A stretch of DNA of 64,000 nt from Synechococcus sp. AG-679-D13. Its GTDB lineage: Bacteria > Cyanobacteriota > Cyanobacteriia > PCC-6307 > Cyanobiaceae. The position numbers were made by a program, and so were the translations under genes. Below, in pieces: positions 1 through 7,269 of the stretch (its first letter is position 1; each line of letters begins with the position of its first letter). The stretch covers positions 29,422 through 93,421 of the forward strand of contig QCUM01000002.1 of the NCBI GenBank assembly GCA_003210735.1, given 5' to 3'. The notes below the pieces were generated by a model. That model was given only the letters and a program-made list of their open reading frames with translations, made no database searches and had not been told where the DNA came from.

Positions 1-46
1 TCTACAAGACACCACTAATCCCTATATCACACTATATTCAAGGATA

Positions 47-712
47 ATGAACAACAAAGATTATGATTCATATGAAATGAATATTCTGGATTATACCAGG
101 ATGAAACCATTATTAGAACAAATAAGATTGAATGATTTATCCTTTAAGTTTTTCATTAGCAGTGTGTATTGGTCACCTACTTCCTATGATGTAGTCCAAA
201 AGCACAATAAGGAAATCAGAAGAACCATTAGGTCATTTTTCAAGGATGACATCAGAATGTGGTTCTTCATTGAGCGCAACCAAGAGAACTCTGGATTTCA
301 TCGTCATATCCTTCTTGAAGACGCACCAAACAGCAGATGGAAGAATCCCACAACCAGAATGCAGAACTTTCTGATGGAGGATCCTGAATCCTTCTTTGCC
401 TGCACTCTGGGTAATGGGCTGAACGATTCACAGAAAATGGAACTCTTGAAAAAGGTGTTCCATCTGCTGCCATTCATTCCCAATGGTCAGAGTGGATTGG
501 ACATCAGACCAATCCACAACCTGGAGAAACTCACTGCCTACTGTTCTAAGCAGTTTGAGTTCGTGAGACCTGCCTATGAAGTCATAGACCCTGTGAGCAG
601 TGATATGGACATCACCTACCTACTGGATCACAAGCAAGATGGAACACACTGGGAAACCCGACACAAGGCAATATCTCCAAGACCTTATAGATCACTACAA
701 ATTGCACCTTGA
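47..712 (+). CDS. Putative rolling-circle (HUH-type) replication initiator
   Basis: This 221-aa protein carries an H-x-H motif inside FHRHILLED (H85, H87) preceded by a hydrophobic strand (MWFFIERNQ), and a later Tyr/Lys motif AYCSKQF (Y165, K168). That order, HxH and then a Tyr with a nearby Lys, is the layout of HUH endonucleases that nick DNA to start rolling-circle replication. The middle residue of HUH is normally hydrophobic and is Arg here, so the assignment is tentative. An AAGGA ribosome site lies just before the ATG. It is the first gene of a tightly packed rightward cluster of small genes in an AT-rich element that also has an integrase, which supports a role in element replication. 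The promoter is probably to the left of the window. Confidence 0.5.
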   Translation: MNNKDYDSYEMNILDYTRMKPLLEQIRLNDLSFKFFISSVYWSPTSYDVVQKHNKEIRRTIRSFFKDDIRMWFFIERNQENSGFHRHILLEDAPNSRWKNPTTRMQNFLMEDPESFFACTLGNGLNDSQKMELLKKVFHLLPFIPNGQSGLDIRPIHNLEKLTAYCSKQFEFVRPAYEVIDPVSSDMDITYLLDHKQDGTHWETRHKAISPRPYRSLQIAP

Positions 713-869
713 GAAACCTTTTTGGCAGGACTCAAACCTATATAACTTTATAAAGGAAGAACTATACAAATGCACCTACAAACTAAGCAAAATCAAAGAA
801 GCAGATATGGAGGCAATGATGTTGGCAAAAACATCTGCATCTCCTTTGGATTCCACGAACTTGACCTGA
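639..869 (+). CDS. Small hypothetical protein overlapping the Rep-like gene
   Basis: An open frame of 76 aa from ATG 639 (or a GTG at 600) overlaps the 3' end of the Rep-like gene in another frame and the start of the next gene. Its composition (Lys, Glu, Leu and aromatic rich) looks like real helical protein, more so than the last residues of the Rep frame. It could be a separate coupled gene. It could also be the true C-terminus of the Rep protein displaced by a one-base indel near 650-660. I do not recognise a domain. Confidence 0.4.
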   Translation: MEHTGKPDTRQYLQDLIDHYKLHLEKPFWQDSNLYNFIKEELYKCTYKLSKIKEADMEAMMLAKTSASPLDSTNLT

Positions 870-1012
870 TAGATGACCTGGACATCCTCGCTCATAGTGA
901 ATGCGTCAATCGTTCCCAATGGATCCGCAGAAGAATCCGTGAAGAGAAACGCAAACTCAAAGAACAGGAATCAGTTTTATTCCAGAGCCCATTGAGTTGG
1001 GGTCACAAGTGA
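770..1012 (+). CDS. Ribbon-helix-helix (CopG-like) small protein
   Basis: An 80-aa protein whose middle, from ICISFGFHELDLIDDLD through SQWIRRRIREEK, follows the ribbon-helix-helix plan: a short beta strand, a helix, the S/R-x-x-I-R signature, then a basic helix. Such proteins bind DNA as dimers and commonly autoregulate plasmid or element genes. An AAGGA-type site lies upstream of ATG 770. The gene overlaps the preceding frame by about 100 bases, and its stop overlaps the next start (TGATG), as expected of a compact mobile-element operon. The target is unknown; control of the Rep-like gene is inference from position. Confidence 0.5.
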   Translation: MHLQTKQNQRSRYGGNDVGKNICISFGFHELDLIDDLDILAHSECVNRSQWIRRRIREEKRKLKEQESVLFQSPLSWGHK

Positions 1013-1281
1013 TGGCAGGACATTATTTCGGTGAGAGGTCACTCTCAGATTTTCAACAGTGGTCAAAGTTTGGTAAGCAGTTGTTTTATGAACGCAACCC
1101 AAACAACGAACACGAAATCCGTGTCTACCGTCCTTTCTACAATGTATTTGCCGGCAAATATACTTTGCAAATCACTCCATTTCACGCAGCAGAACCAACT
1201 GCTGATATGAAACCCTGGCATCCATCAATAGGTAGAGCACTGACGACAATGCAACCACACGGAGAGAGAGGGTTTTATTGA
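1012..1281 (+). CDS. Hypothetical protein, element operon
   Basis: An 89-aa open frame that starts within the stop of the ribbon-helix-helix gene (TGATG) and ends in the start of the next one (TGATG), so translation is probably coupled on both sides. It is rich in aromatic and basic residues, with no membrane segment or signal peptide. I recognise no family. Its place in the overlapping series is the best evidence that it is real. Confidence 0.5.
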   Translation: MAGHYFGERSLSDFQQWSKFGKQLFYERNPNNEHEIRVYRPFYNVFAGKYTLQITPFHAAEPTADMKPWHPSIGRALTTMQPHGERGFY

Positions 1282-1418
1282 TGAATGGGATTTTTGATTC
1301 AGTAGAACTAAAAATGCTGGAAGAACTTGCAAAGAAAGGTGCTATTACAAACAAGAGGTTCAGTGATAAGAAGAAATATCTAAAAGAGTTGATCCGCCGT
1401 CTCTACCTGAATCTATGA
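1281..1418 (+). CDS. Hypothetical 45-aa basic protein
   Basis: A short frame starting in the stop of the upstream gene (TGATGA). The product is helical in character and highly charged (LKMLEELAKKGAITNK and KKYLKELIRRLYL), resembling a small nucleic-acid-binding or antitoxin-sized protein. No family can be named. It closes the overlapping gene series of the element; a strong terminator follows about 190 bases downstream. Confidence 0.4.
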   Translation: MNGIFDSVELKMLEELAKKGAITNKRFSDKKKYLKELIRRLYLNL

Positions 1419-1608
1419 TTCTTTCGTCAAGTAACAGTATCCTAAATCGGTTTTATAGGAGTCCCTTTTTTTAGGCTACAAATACAAATCCTGGAGGTGG
1501 TTTCATTGACTCAAAAAAAATCCGGGCAAATATAAAATCACCACAGGGTCGCACCTAAATAATTCTGTGGTCGTTGCCCACAACTTTTTCCAGGACAGAC
1601 GCAATATC

Positions 1609-1638
1609 AACGGTGGTTCAGTTGAACCACCGTTTTTT
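1609..1638 (+). terminator. Strong intrinsic terminator of the element operon
   Basis: A perfect 12-bp inverted repeat (AACGGTGGTTCA pairing with its complement, two bases between) is followed by six T residues. It sits after the small-gene operon (47-1418) and before the next rightward gene at 1703, so it should end the Rep-operon transcript. Confidence 0.85.
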
Positions 1639-1702
1639 ATGCCGTGCAACTTTTGCACTAACTACAATATGGGTATAGTGATGTCAATACGAATGGTTTG
1701 CC

Positions 1703-2083
1703 GTGCCTCGACCAGGTGCATTTGCTGCCAACTTCACTCCTGATGTGCTGAATCGGTTTCGTGATCTCTGTAAGCAGCAGGGAAAGCAATACACGAAGGT
1801 GCTCCAACTGCTTGCCGAGCTCTACCTGGAGACCGGTGGTTCATTGCTTGATGGGAAGGTTTCTACTGCCACCGCAGACCCTGATAAAAAGAAGAGACAG
1901 GTTCAGGTTGAGTCACTGCAAAACAAACTCTTGGAGGACCTCCTCAAGAGAGTTGAGGTGCTGGAGCAGGAGACGGAGAAGCAGAAAGTGAAGACGGCAT
2001 ATGGGATGGACAAGATGATGAATAGCATTGCTGCTATTAAGTCGGGATTGATCGAACCTGAACCCAAGCAATCAAAAAAGTAA
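1703..2083 (+). CDS. Ribbon-helix-helix-like protein with coiled-coil tail
   Basis: A 126-aa protein starting at GTG 1703 (no in-frame ATG nearby). The N-terminal 45 residues (ANFTPDVLNRFRDLCKQQG, then a helix ending LAELYLETGG) resemble the strand-helix-helix of CopG/Arc-type DNA-binding proteins. Residues from about 70 to 105 are a charged heptad-like stretch suggesting a coiled coil, and the tail is Lys-rich. It is separated from the upstream operon by a terminator and has its own upstream region. It converges on the integrase, whose 3' end it overlaps by 12 bases. A regulator, partition-like or accessory role in the element is inference. Confidence 0.5.
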   Translation: MPRPGAFAANFTPDVLNRFRDLCKQQGKQYTKVLQLLAELYLETGGSLLDGKVSTATADPDKKKRQVQVESLQNKLLEDLLKRVEVLEQETEKQKVKTAYGMDKMMNSIAAIKSGLIEPEPKQSKK

Positions 2084-3409
2084 TTCACCTTCGTCTGCTT
2101 TTTTCTTCCCGTATGTTCTTCGTGTTGCTTCGTCAGCACGGGATTGGATGTTTAACCTTGCATAGTATTGATTGCAGATTGCCATGCTGTGACCAGTTTG
2201 CTTTGCAACAGTAAAGATCTCAACACCTTCTTTGAGTCTTTCGTTCACATAGAACGACCTGCACGAATAAAAAGTATATGCACTCTTCATTCCCAAAGAG
2301 TCCAGGACTTTTTTGTATGCATTGTAGATTCCTGTATAAGAAAGTTTCTTTCCTGTAATTGGGTTGGCAAATACAAGAGACTTTCTTTCTGGTAAGTAGA
2401 ACGATGGATTTTCAGCATTCCAATTCATATACAGTTCTTTGAGTCGAAGGAAGTATTCCCCACCAAGAAAGTTTCCTTCTCTCTCACGTTTGTTTTTCCT
2501 ATCCCATATTCGTAGGTTGGCAATCCATTCATCTTTTTTCTCTCCATTGGGAAGGGTGACTGTTCTTTTTCTGATCTTCACTCTGTCCCAAGTTAATTCC
2601 AAACCTTCACTGTCTGGTCTCCAACCAACATTCGTGCTGATGAGGAAGAAGAGGTATATAACTTGTCTCCACTCTGGTTTTTGTGATCGTGTGAGATTCT
2701 TCTCTTGTGACCATGCCCTGAATCTTCGATAAATCTTGGTGTAGTCACTGGGCTCAAATGGGGGGTTTGCATCGGCATCTTCTTTTGTTTGTTTGGTTTT
2801 TTGGATTGTTGGAGCAACTGTGACTAAACCTTCAGGAACCAGAAGATACTTAAACCACTCCTGAATCATGGTGACCTCACGATTCACTGTTGAGTGCTTG
2901 GGTGCTTTGCGAAGTTTGTTAGTGCCACTACGGATATTTCCCTTCTCATCCAATCCAATTAACTTCCATCCCTCCTCCATTCTCCATTTGCGGTATTCGA
3001 TCCATCCGTCGTGAGGAATGTCTTTGACTAACTTCCATCCTTTGTATTCCGCATAGTTCGGGACATAGATATCGAAGAGGTGCCTGTGAGACCTGTAGAG
3101 GGTCGTTGAGAGTGACCCACCAGCATTCCTGTCCTCTTGTCTCTTAATCCACTTCTCACACAGTGACCTGATGGTTTTGGGTGATGCAGACCCAGTGGTC
3201 TTCATCTGTGTGATGACCTCTGCGAAGACCTCATATGCCTTGTCTGTGGCAATCCTTTTGTCTTCTGTCTTGAGTGACCGTTCTGCGTATTTACGATTGC
3301 CCGTATAGATGCGGCAATACCAATATTGAGTTCTCTTCTTTGCGAACTTTATCAACCACAGTTTCTTGGGGATGAGTTCTTCCAGCACCTGATACGACGA
3401 CGACCCCAC
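2072..3409 (-). CDS. Tyrosine recombinase / integrase
   Basis: A 445-aa phage-type integrase that would insert and excise the element by site-specific recombination. The C-terminal catalytic domain shows Arg264 in GWRPDSEGLELTW, Arg384 in YSCRSFYVNERL, His407 in QTGHS and the nucleophile Tyr415 or Tyr416 in CNQYYARL. The His usually three residues before the second Arg is replaced by an aromatic residue, a known variation. The N-terminal half looks like arm-binding and core-binding domains. The start is GTG 3409. Its upstream region (3410-3570) contains paired short direct repeats that could be integrase or excisionase arm sites. It faces inward toward the rest of the element, so the right end probably lies just beyond 3409. 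Confidence 0.9.
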   Translation of the reverse strand: MGSSSYQVLEELIPKKLWLIKFAKKRTQYWYCRIYTGNRKYAERSLKTEDKRIATDKAYEVFAEVITQMKTTGSASPKTIRSLCEKWIKRQEDRNAGGSLSTTLYRSHRHLFDIYVPNYAEYKGWKLVKDIPHDGWIEYRKWRMEEGWKLIGLDEKGNIRSGTNKLRKAPKHSTVNREVTMIQEWFKYLLVPEGLVTVAPTIQKTKQTKEDADANPPFEPSDYTKIYRRFRAWSQEKNLTRSQKPEWRQVIYLFFLISTNVGWRPDSEGLELTWDRVKIRKRTVTLPNGEKKDEWIANLRIWDRKNKREREGNFLGGEYFLRLKELYMNWNAENPSFYLPERKSLVFANPITGKKLSYTGIYNAYKKVLDSLGMKSAYTFYSCRSFYVNERLKEGVEIFTVAKQTGHSMAICNQYYARLNIQSRADEATRRTYGKKKADEGELLF

Positions 3410-3415
3410 TGATTT

Positions 3416-3559
3416 GTTTGGAACAGTGTTTGGAACATTTTACGGGAGGTTGCCCCGCATGTCCACTTATTGAGAAAAAGCAGATATATTTCGGTTTTTA
3501 TTGAGAAAATGACTCTTGGTTGGACTTCGACTATTGATATAGGGACTTCGACTACTGAT
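3416..3559. repeat. Three pairs of short direct repeats beside the integrase
   Basis: Between the integrase start and the next gene are three repeat pairs: a 10-mer GTTTGGAACA at 3416 and 3428, a 12-mer TTATTGAGAAAA at 3467 and 3498, and a 17-mer with one mismatch (GGACTTCGACTATTGAT) at 3522 and 3543. Spacings of 12, 31 and 21 bases are compatible with protein binding on neighbouring helix faces. They may be integrase arm sites, excisionase sites, replication iterons or part of the attachment site; sequence alone does not decide. Confidence 0.6.
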
Positions 3560-3590
3560 CGTTATTAATCCACCTTTTGGTTTCGGATTC

Positions 3591-3618
3591 AAGCCTCCGC
3601 TTCGACGGGGGCTTTTTT
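3591..3618 (+). terminator. Intrinsic terminator at the element border
   Basis: A 9-bp stem (AAGCCTCCG pairing with CGGGGGCTT, one G-T pair) with a 6-base loop is followed by six T residues on the plus strand. No plus-strand gene precedes it within the element border, so it may be the leftover 3' end of a host gene at the insertion point, or an insulator. It lies immediately beyond the stop of the minus-strand gene at 3624. Confidence 0.65.
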
Positions 3619-3623
3619 ATGAC

Positions 3624-4454
3624 TCAGTCGATCAGCTGGTCAAGAATCTCTTTGGCCATGACAGATCCATAAAGATCGTTGCCATGAGTTAAATCCATGA
3701 TTTGCGCATTGTTTGCATCATGAAGCTGGCCTCGTGAACTTAAAGAATTACGCATGTATTTATGCTGCGTTCTGAATCCACATTCAGTGAGTAAGTATTC
3801 AGGAGGTAAGATAAATTTAATGATGGAATTTTTCGCAACGGTTTCCTTTGCAATCTCTCTGATCCTTTGGTTGTTGCTCTTGTAAATCTTAATGCTGTTT
3901 GGGCTTGAGCAGTATATTTTCGGATAAAATTTCTCAGAAGGCAATGGCCGGCCTATAAAATAAATTTTTTTTTGAAATAGTTTGAACAATTGATTGATCC
4001 ATTGATAATGAGATAGGGGTGCGAGATCAATCTTTCCTTCTCGGAGATCATTGAAGTGTGAAAATGTTTGACTCGTAAGCTTGGCAGGAGAATATCGATC
4101 AAGAACCTGTTGAAGACAGCCCTTAGAGATCAGCTGTGGCTTAATATTTTCATACAGATTATTTTTCTTGTACAAATATTGAGGGCAAAGAAGATTTGAT
4201 TCGTGCGCGAAAATAATCGTGTCATAAGTAGTCAGAGAAATAAAATTATCGGAATTCGTGTTGCCTGTAAAACGATAATTTTCTGCAGCATACTTGGAAA
4301 GTTTGAGGCAGTCGTCAACGATTTGAACTTCATTTAAGAATCGACTGGAAATTCCAAAGAAGTCAATAATTGGAAGTTTCTCTTGTGAGCTAATGATTTC
4401 AAACCCAGCTTTGATGGCCGCAACATGAGAAGCACCGAAACAAAGAATCTTCAT
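3624..4454 (-). CDS. SGNH-like protein A of the GSCFA cassette
   Basis: A 276-aa protein that opens with MKILCFGASHVAAIKAG, a strand followed by a G-x-S-H turn like block I of SGNH/GDSL hydrolases. A hydrophobic strand (YDTIIFAHES) follows in the middle. The C-terminal part has the pattern ILPPEYLL-E-x-GF and ends LTHGNDLYGSVMAKEILDQL. The same pattern recurs in the protein at 5566-6336, so the two look like diverged paralogs. Its start overlaps the GSCFA stop (4451-4454, ATGA), so they are translated together. An esterase or acyl-transfer role on surface glycans is inference. The base composition is AT-rich compared with the core genes to the right. Confidence 0.5.
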   Translation of the reverse strand: MKILCFGASHVAAIKAGFEIISSQEKLPIIDFFGISSRFLNEVQIVDDCLKLSKYAAENYRFTGNTNSDNFISLTTYDTIIFAHESNLLCPQYLYKKNNLYENIKPQLISKGCLQQVLDRYSPAKLTSQTFSHFNDLREGKIDLAPLSHYQWINQLFKLFQKKIYFIGRPLPSEKFYPKIYCSSPNSIKIYKSNNQRIREIAKETVAKNSIIKFILPPEYLLTECGFRTQHKYMRNSLSSRGQLHDANNAQIMDLTHGNDLYGSVMAKEILDQLID

Positions 4455-5524
4455 CTTCTATTTGAACCAAAGGCATCTAGCAGAGCTTCTTCACATTGAA
4501 CATCCTCAATCTTGTTTGAATCTAAAGATGGAGTTGCAATAGGTAGGCTTTGTTTTTTATTCTCTGCTCCAGTTGCTTCAAAAAAGTGACTCATAACCGT
4601 GGCGACTATCTCAGGTCTGATTGTTCTTAAGTTGTCTGCAAATGAAAGTGAATTTAGCCTGGGATTGTTGACAATCTCATAAGAGGGGAAATAATCAATG
4701 TTAAGGTTACGTGAACATAATTCTGCAGCAGCAGATCGGAGTAATGCTTTCGATTGCATTGTTGCGACAAGAACATGTGTGTCGCTTGCCGTAGCTGTTA
4801 AAGGGACTGGAGATACGGTCAATAACATCTTAAACGGCTTTCCTCCGCGGATTTCATTGGTAATGGACAAAAATTGATTCATGTCGTCTTTTATTTGTTT
4901 GAAATTAGCATTATAAAATTTGTGTTTCCTTGGATTGAATCTGCCAGCCTGAGTGCCTGGAGCAATTGGAAATACTGTGCCAGAGGCACGATGCATCCAA
5001 GATTCAGTAAGGCCTAGTGTAAAGATAAAGATATCAAGTGACTTAAACATTTCTCGAACTTGTTCGATATGAAATTGTCGATGCTCAATTACTTGTTGTT
5101 TGCTGTCGAGCCCATCTGGCTCTACAGAGGGGCGTAATCCATCATAAAATTTGCTATTTTTTCTCCATATATATCCTTTTGGTTGATGGGATCCAAGACA
5201 TTCCTTGGCAAGTTGATTGAGTTGTCTCGCCGAGTATATATTTCCATATCGCGCACTGTACATTGAATATCCGTACTTAATATGAAGTTCATCTGGTAGT
5301 CCCGGTGGCGCAGGTTCTACGTCTAAAACGGTATAATGATTCTTTTTTAATTTATTCATTATATGTTGTGCAAAGCAGGAGCCCGCAGTGGCAATTTTTT
5401 GCAATCTATTGATTTCAAATTTGGGCTTCCAAATTTGATTAATTGCAAAGGGTGTTTCTTGTGCTACACCGCTTCTCCAAAAAGCCTCAGAAGGTAATGA
5501 CTGATAGGGATGCTGAGAGGTCAT
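4451..5524 (-). CDS. GSCFA domain protein
   Basis: A 357-aa protein with the family's signature near the N-terminus (ATAGSCFAQHI, G48-S49-C50-F51-A52). GSCFA proteins are distant SGNH-hydrolase relatives found with polysaccharide and surface-modification genes; the exact substrate is generally unknown. Further blocks are FIFTLGLTESW and LLTVSPVPL, the latter typical of the strand before the catalytic loop. It sits between two SGNH-like genes, overlapping the downstream one by four bases and lying 41 bases after the upstream one. The cassette is probably one minus-strand operon beginning at the sulfotransferase gene. Acylation or deacylation of a cell-surface glycan is inferred. Confidence 0.8.
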   Translation of the reverse strand: MTSQHPYQSLPSEAFWRSGVAQETPFAINQIWKPKFEINRLQKIATAGSCFAQHIMNKLKKNHYTVLDVEPAPPGLPDELHIKYGYSMYSARYGNIYSARQLNQLAKECLGSHQPKGYIWRKNSKFYDGLRPSVEPDGLDSKQQVIEHRQFHIEQVREMFKSLDIFIFTLGLTESWMHRASGTVFPIAPGTQAGRFNPRKHKFYNANFKQIKDDMNQFLSITNEIRGGKPFKMLLTVSPVPLTATASDTHVLVATMQSKALLRSAAAELCSRNLNIDYFPSYEIVNNPRLNSLSFADNLRTIRPEIVATVMSHFFEATGAENKKQSLPIATPSLDSNKIEDVQCEEALLDAFGSNRR

Positions 5525-5565
5525 GAAAAGGTCGAGTGATTTTAATTTAAAAGGATTAATAGTCT

Positions 5566-6336
5566 TTAATGGGATGGATGACTCAAGACCTCAAGTATTT
5601 GTTTGTATAACCTCTCTCCATATTTCTGGTTTTTATGAATCCTGTCCTCTGCAATTTGCTTGTTTTGGTGGAGTGTTTTCCAGTCTCGGTATTTGTCTGG
5701 CCTGCAGTATTTAGAGCTAATATAAAAGCCATTTTCGAACAAATTTGAATTTGGTAGTACGATCTTGATGTCATGTGTTGATAATATGTACTCTCGTGCC
5801 CAATCTTGAATTCGCTCGGTAATCTCCGCAATGCTGCTATCGTTGATTTTAGTGGTACGTTGTGTGTTGCTTGAATAGGGATTCGCTAGAAAAAGCATCT
5901 TGCCTGTGAAATGCTCTTTGATGTTGAGCTGTTTTATCCAGTTTTTGTGAAGGTTCAGTGCATTTTGAAGCTCAGTGCTTTTACTTAGGATGTCTCTTAA
6001 TTGGCTTTTTGATATGCGCTTCAAGCAATTCGCGTTGATATCAAAAGTGTTTTGTAGAAGCAGTGGAAGGTCAAGGGGGATATGAATATTGAAAATAATG
6101 CAACTATAATGATTCAGATTCTTTTCCTTTTGCCCGAAAGTCAGTCGATAGATTTCATGGTCCCATGATGATGCATTTGTCGATAAGAATAGGCTGCCAT
6201 TTTTGTTGATACGCAAATTTTTAAACAACCCTTCTGCTCTGTTAGCACATATGGCCAATGGTTTTTTGGGATGGTGTGTGCAAGGTTGAAAGCATGCTCC
6301 ATAGCTTGATGAAAGCATTAGGATTTCTTGTTCCAT
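5566..6336 (-). CDS. SGNH-like protein B, paralog of protein A
   Basis: A 256-aa protein beginning MEQEILMLSSSYGACFQPC, a strand-turn start comparable to block I of SGNH enzymes. It has a hydrophobic strand in the middle (YSCIIFNIHIPLDLPLL). The C-terminal block KIVLPNSNLFENGF-x-KY-x-R and the closing H-x-N-x-x-YG-x-K-x-IL pattern match the protein at 3624-4454. Only 17 bases separate it from the upstream sulfotransferase gene. Function is unknown; the paralog relationship was judged by eye. The catalytic Ser/His are not certain, so one of the pair may be structural or inactive. Confidence 0.45.
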   Translation of the reverse strand: MEQEILMLSSSYGACFQPCTHHPKKPLAICANRAEGLFKNLRINKNGSLFLSTNASSWDHEIYRLTFGQKEKNLNHYSCIIFNIHIPLDLPLLLQNTFDINANCLKRISKSQLRDILSKSTELQNALNLHKNWIKQLNIKEHFTGKMLFLANPYSSNTQRTTKINDSSIAEITERIQDWAREYILSTHDIKIVLPNSNLFENGFYISSKYCRPDKYRDWKTLHQNKQIAEDRIHKNQKYGERLYKQILEVLSHPSH

Positions 6337-6353
6337 GCCTTTTAATGATAAAT

Positions 6354-7154
6354 TTAGTTAATTGTAAGGTGCCTTGCCGTATCGGTTTTTGAGTTGTTTG
6401 CAGAGTTCAAGTGTGGCATTGACGCGTTAAAAATGTCGGGAATCCCAAGAAAATCTCGTATGTTTTCGACAGTCTGTTCTTTGGTGATATCAAGGATAAG
6501 AAGCATATCATCTCTTTCTTTAAAGTATTTTCGTATCTCCCCGTTGCGAAGCTTATAAAGTTGAATGCATGAGTCCTTGAATTCATCTGTGAACTCAAAT
6601 TTTTTGTAATCATCCAGCGATTGAAGGTTATGTGCTTTGATGCCTTTTTTAAGCACATTTATTTGGTCTTCCATGAAATAACCTATCCATCTATGGCTGT
6701 ATCCTTTGTAGATATGTGCTTGTTGTATCCGTATACTGTCTGTAGCAAGATCAAGCAATGGAATACGGTATTGGTGGATAAAACTTTGGAACCATTCTTC
6801 AGCTTCTCTTACGGTAAGGATAAACTTGCTATTTGGGAATAAAGCATCAAGGGCCACGTAGGTATTGCCCTGACTGACAGGAAGGTCTTGATGAAAATCG
6901 ACAAGACTAATTTCTTTTTGTAGTGGAAGATAGTTTCCGGAAATTGCTTGAACGGTTGAGTTGATTTCTATCCTGGTTTGGTTGCTTAGGTAGCCAAGGA
7001 TATCTGTCATTACAGCGTTAAGACTGCTCGTTCCCGTTTTGTTAAAGCCAATTCCAAAACATTTATTCCATTTTTTGTAAGAGCGGCACACTCTTTTTAT
7101 TTCAGCTAGTTTCTTGGCGTAGCTCGCATCGTTTTCGAGATAGGTCTCACTCAT
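6354..7154 (-). CDS. Sulfotransferase family protein
   Basis: A 266-aa protein with a P-loop-like 5'-phosphosulfate motif near residues 36-50 (FGIGFNKTGTSSLN), typical of sulfotransferases that use PAPS. Later blocks FILTVREAEEWFQSF and MLLILDITKEQTVENIRDFLGIP match the 3'-phosphate-binding region and the C-terminal helix of that superfamily. It should transfer sulfate to a sugar, lipid or protein. It is the first gene of the minus-strand cassette and is divergent from the glycosyltransferase at 7270, so the roughly 115 bases between them hold both promoters. Sulfation of an exported glycan is inferred from its neighbours. Confidence 0.75.
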   Translation of the reverse strand: MSETYLENDASYAKKLAEIKRVCRSYKKWNKCFGIGFNKTGTSSLNAVMTDILGYLSNQTRIEINSTVQAISGNYLPLQKEISLVDFHQDLPVSQGNTYVALDALFPNSKFILTVREAEEWFQSFIHQYRIPLLDLATDSIRIQQAHIYKGYSHRWIGYFMEDQINVLKKGIKAHNLQSLDDYKKFEFTDEFKDSCIQLYKLRNGEIRKYFKERDDMLLILDITKEQTVENIRDFLGIPDIFNASMPHLNSANNSKTDTARHLTIN

Positions 7155-7269
7155 GGGCTTTTGATGAGCGACGATTTGGTGGAATGGCGTCGTTTCTTGA
7201 TGCCTTGAAAATACAAGGACTGTGCTTTTGTGATCCAGTAAGTTGATAGACTGCTATTATAGTAAGAAA

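Noticed and set aside
651..657. GGGAAAC heptamer resembling a -1 ribosomal frameshift site near the end of the Rep-like gene
   Set aside because: It is not in the phase required for -1 slippage, and joining the two frames would need a +1 shift, so programmed frameshifting is not supported.
3561..3620. A tRNA or tmRNA 3' fragment as attachment site beside the integrase
   Set aside because: I tried to fold the sequence into a T-arm and acceptor end and found no convincing match; only a terminator hairpin is present.
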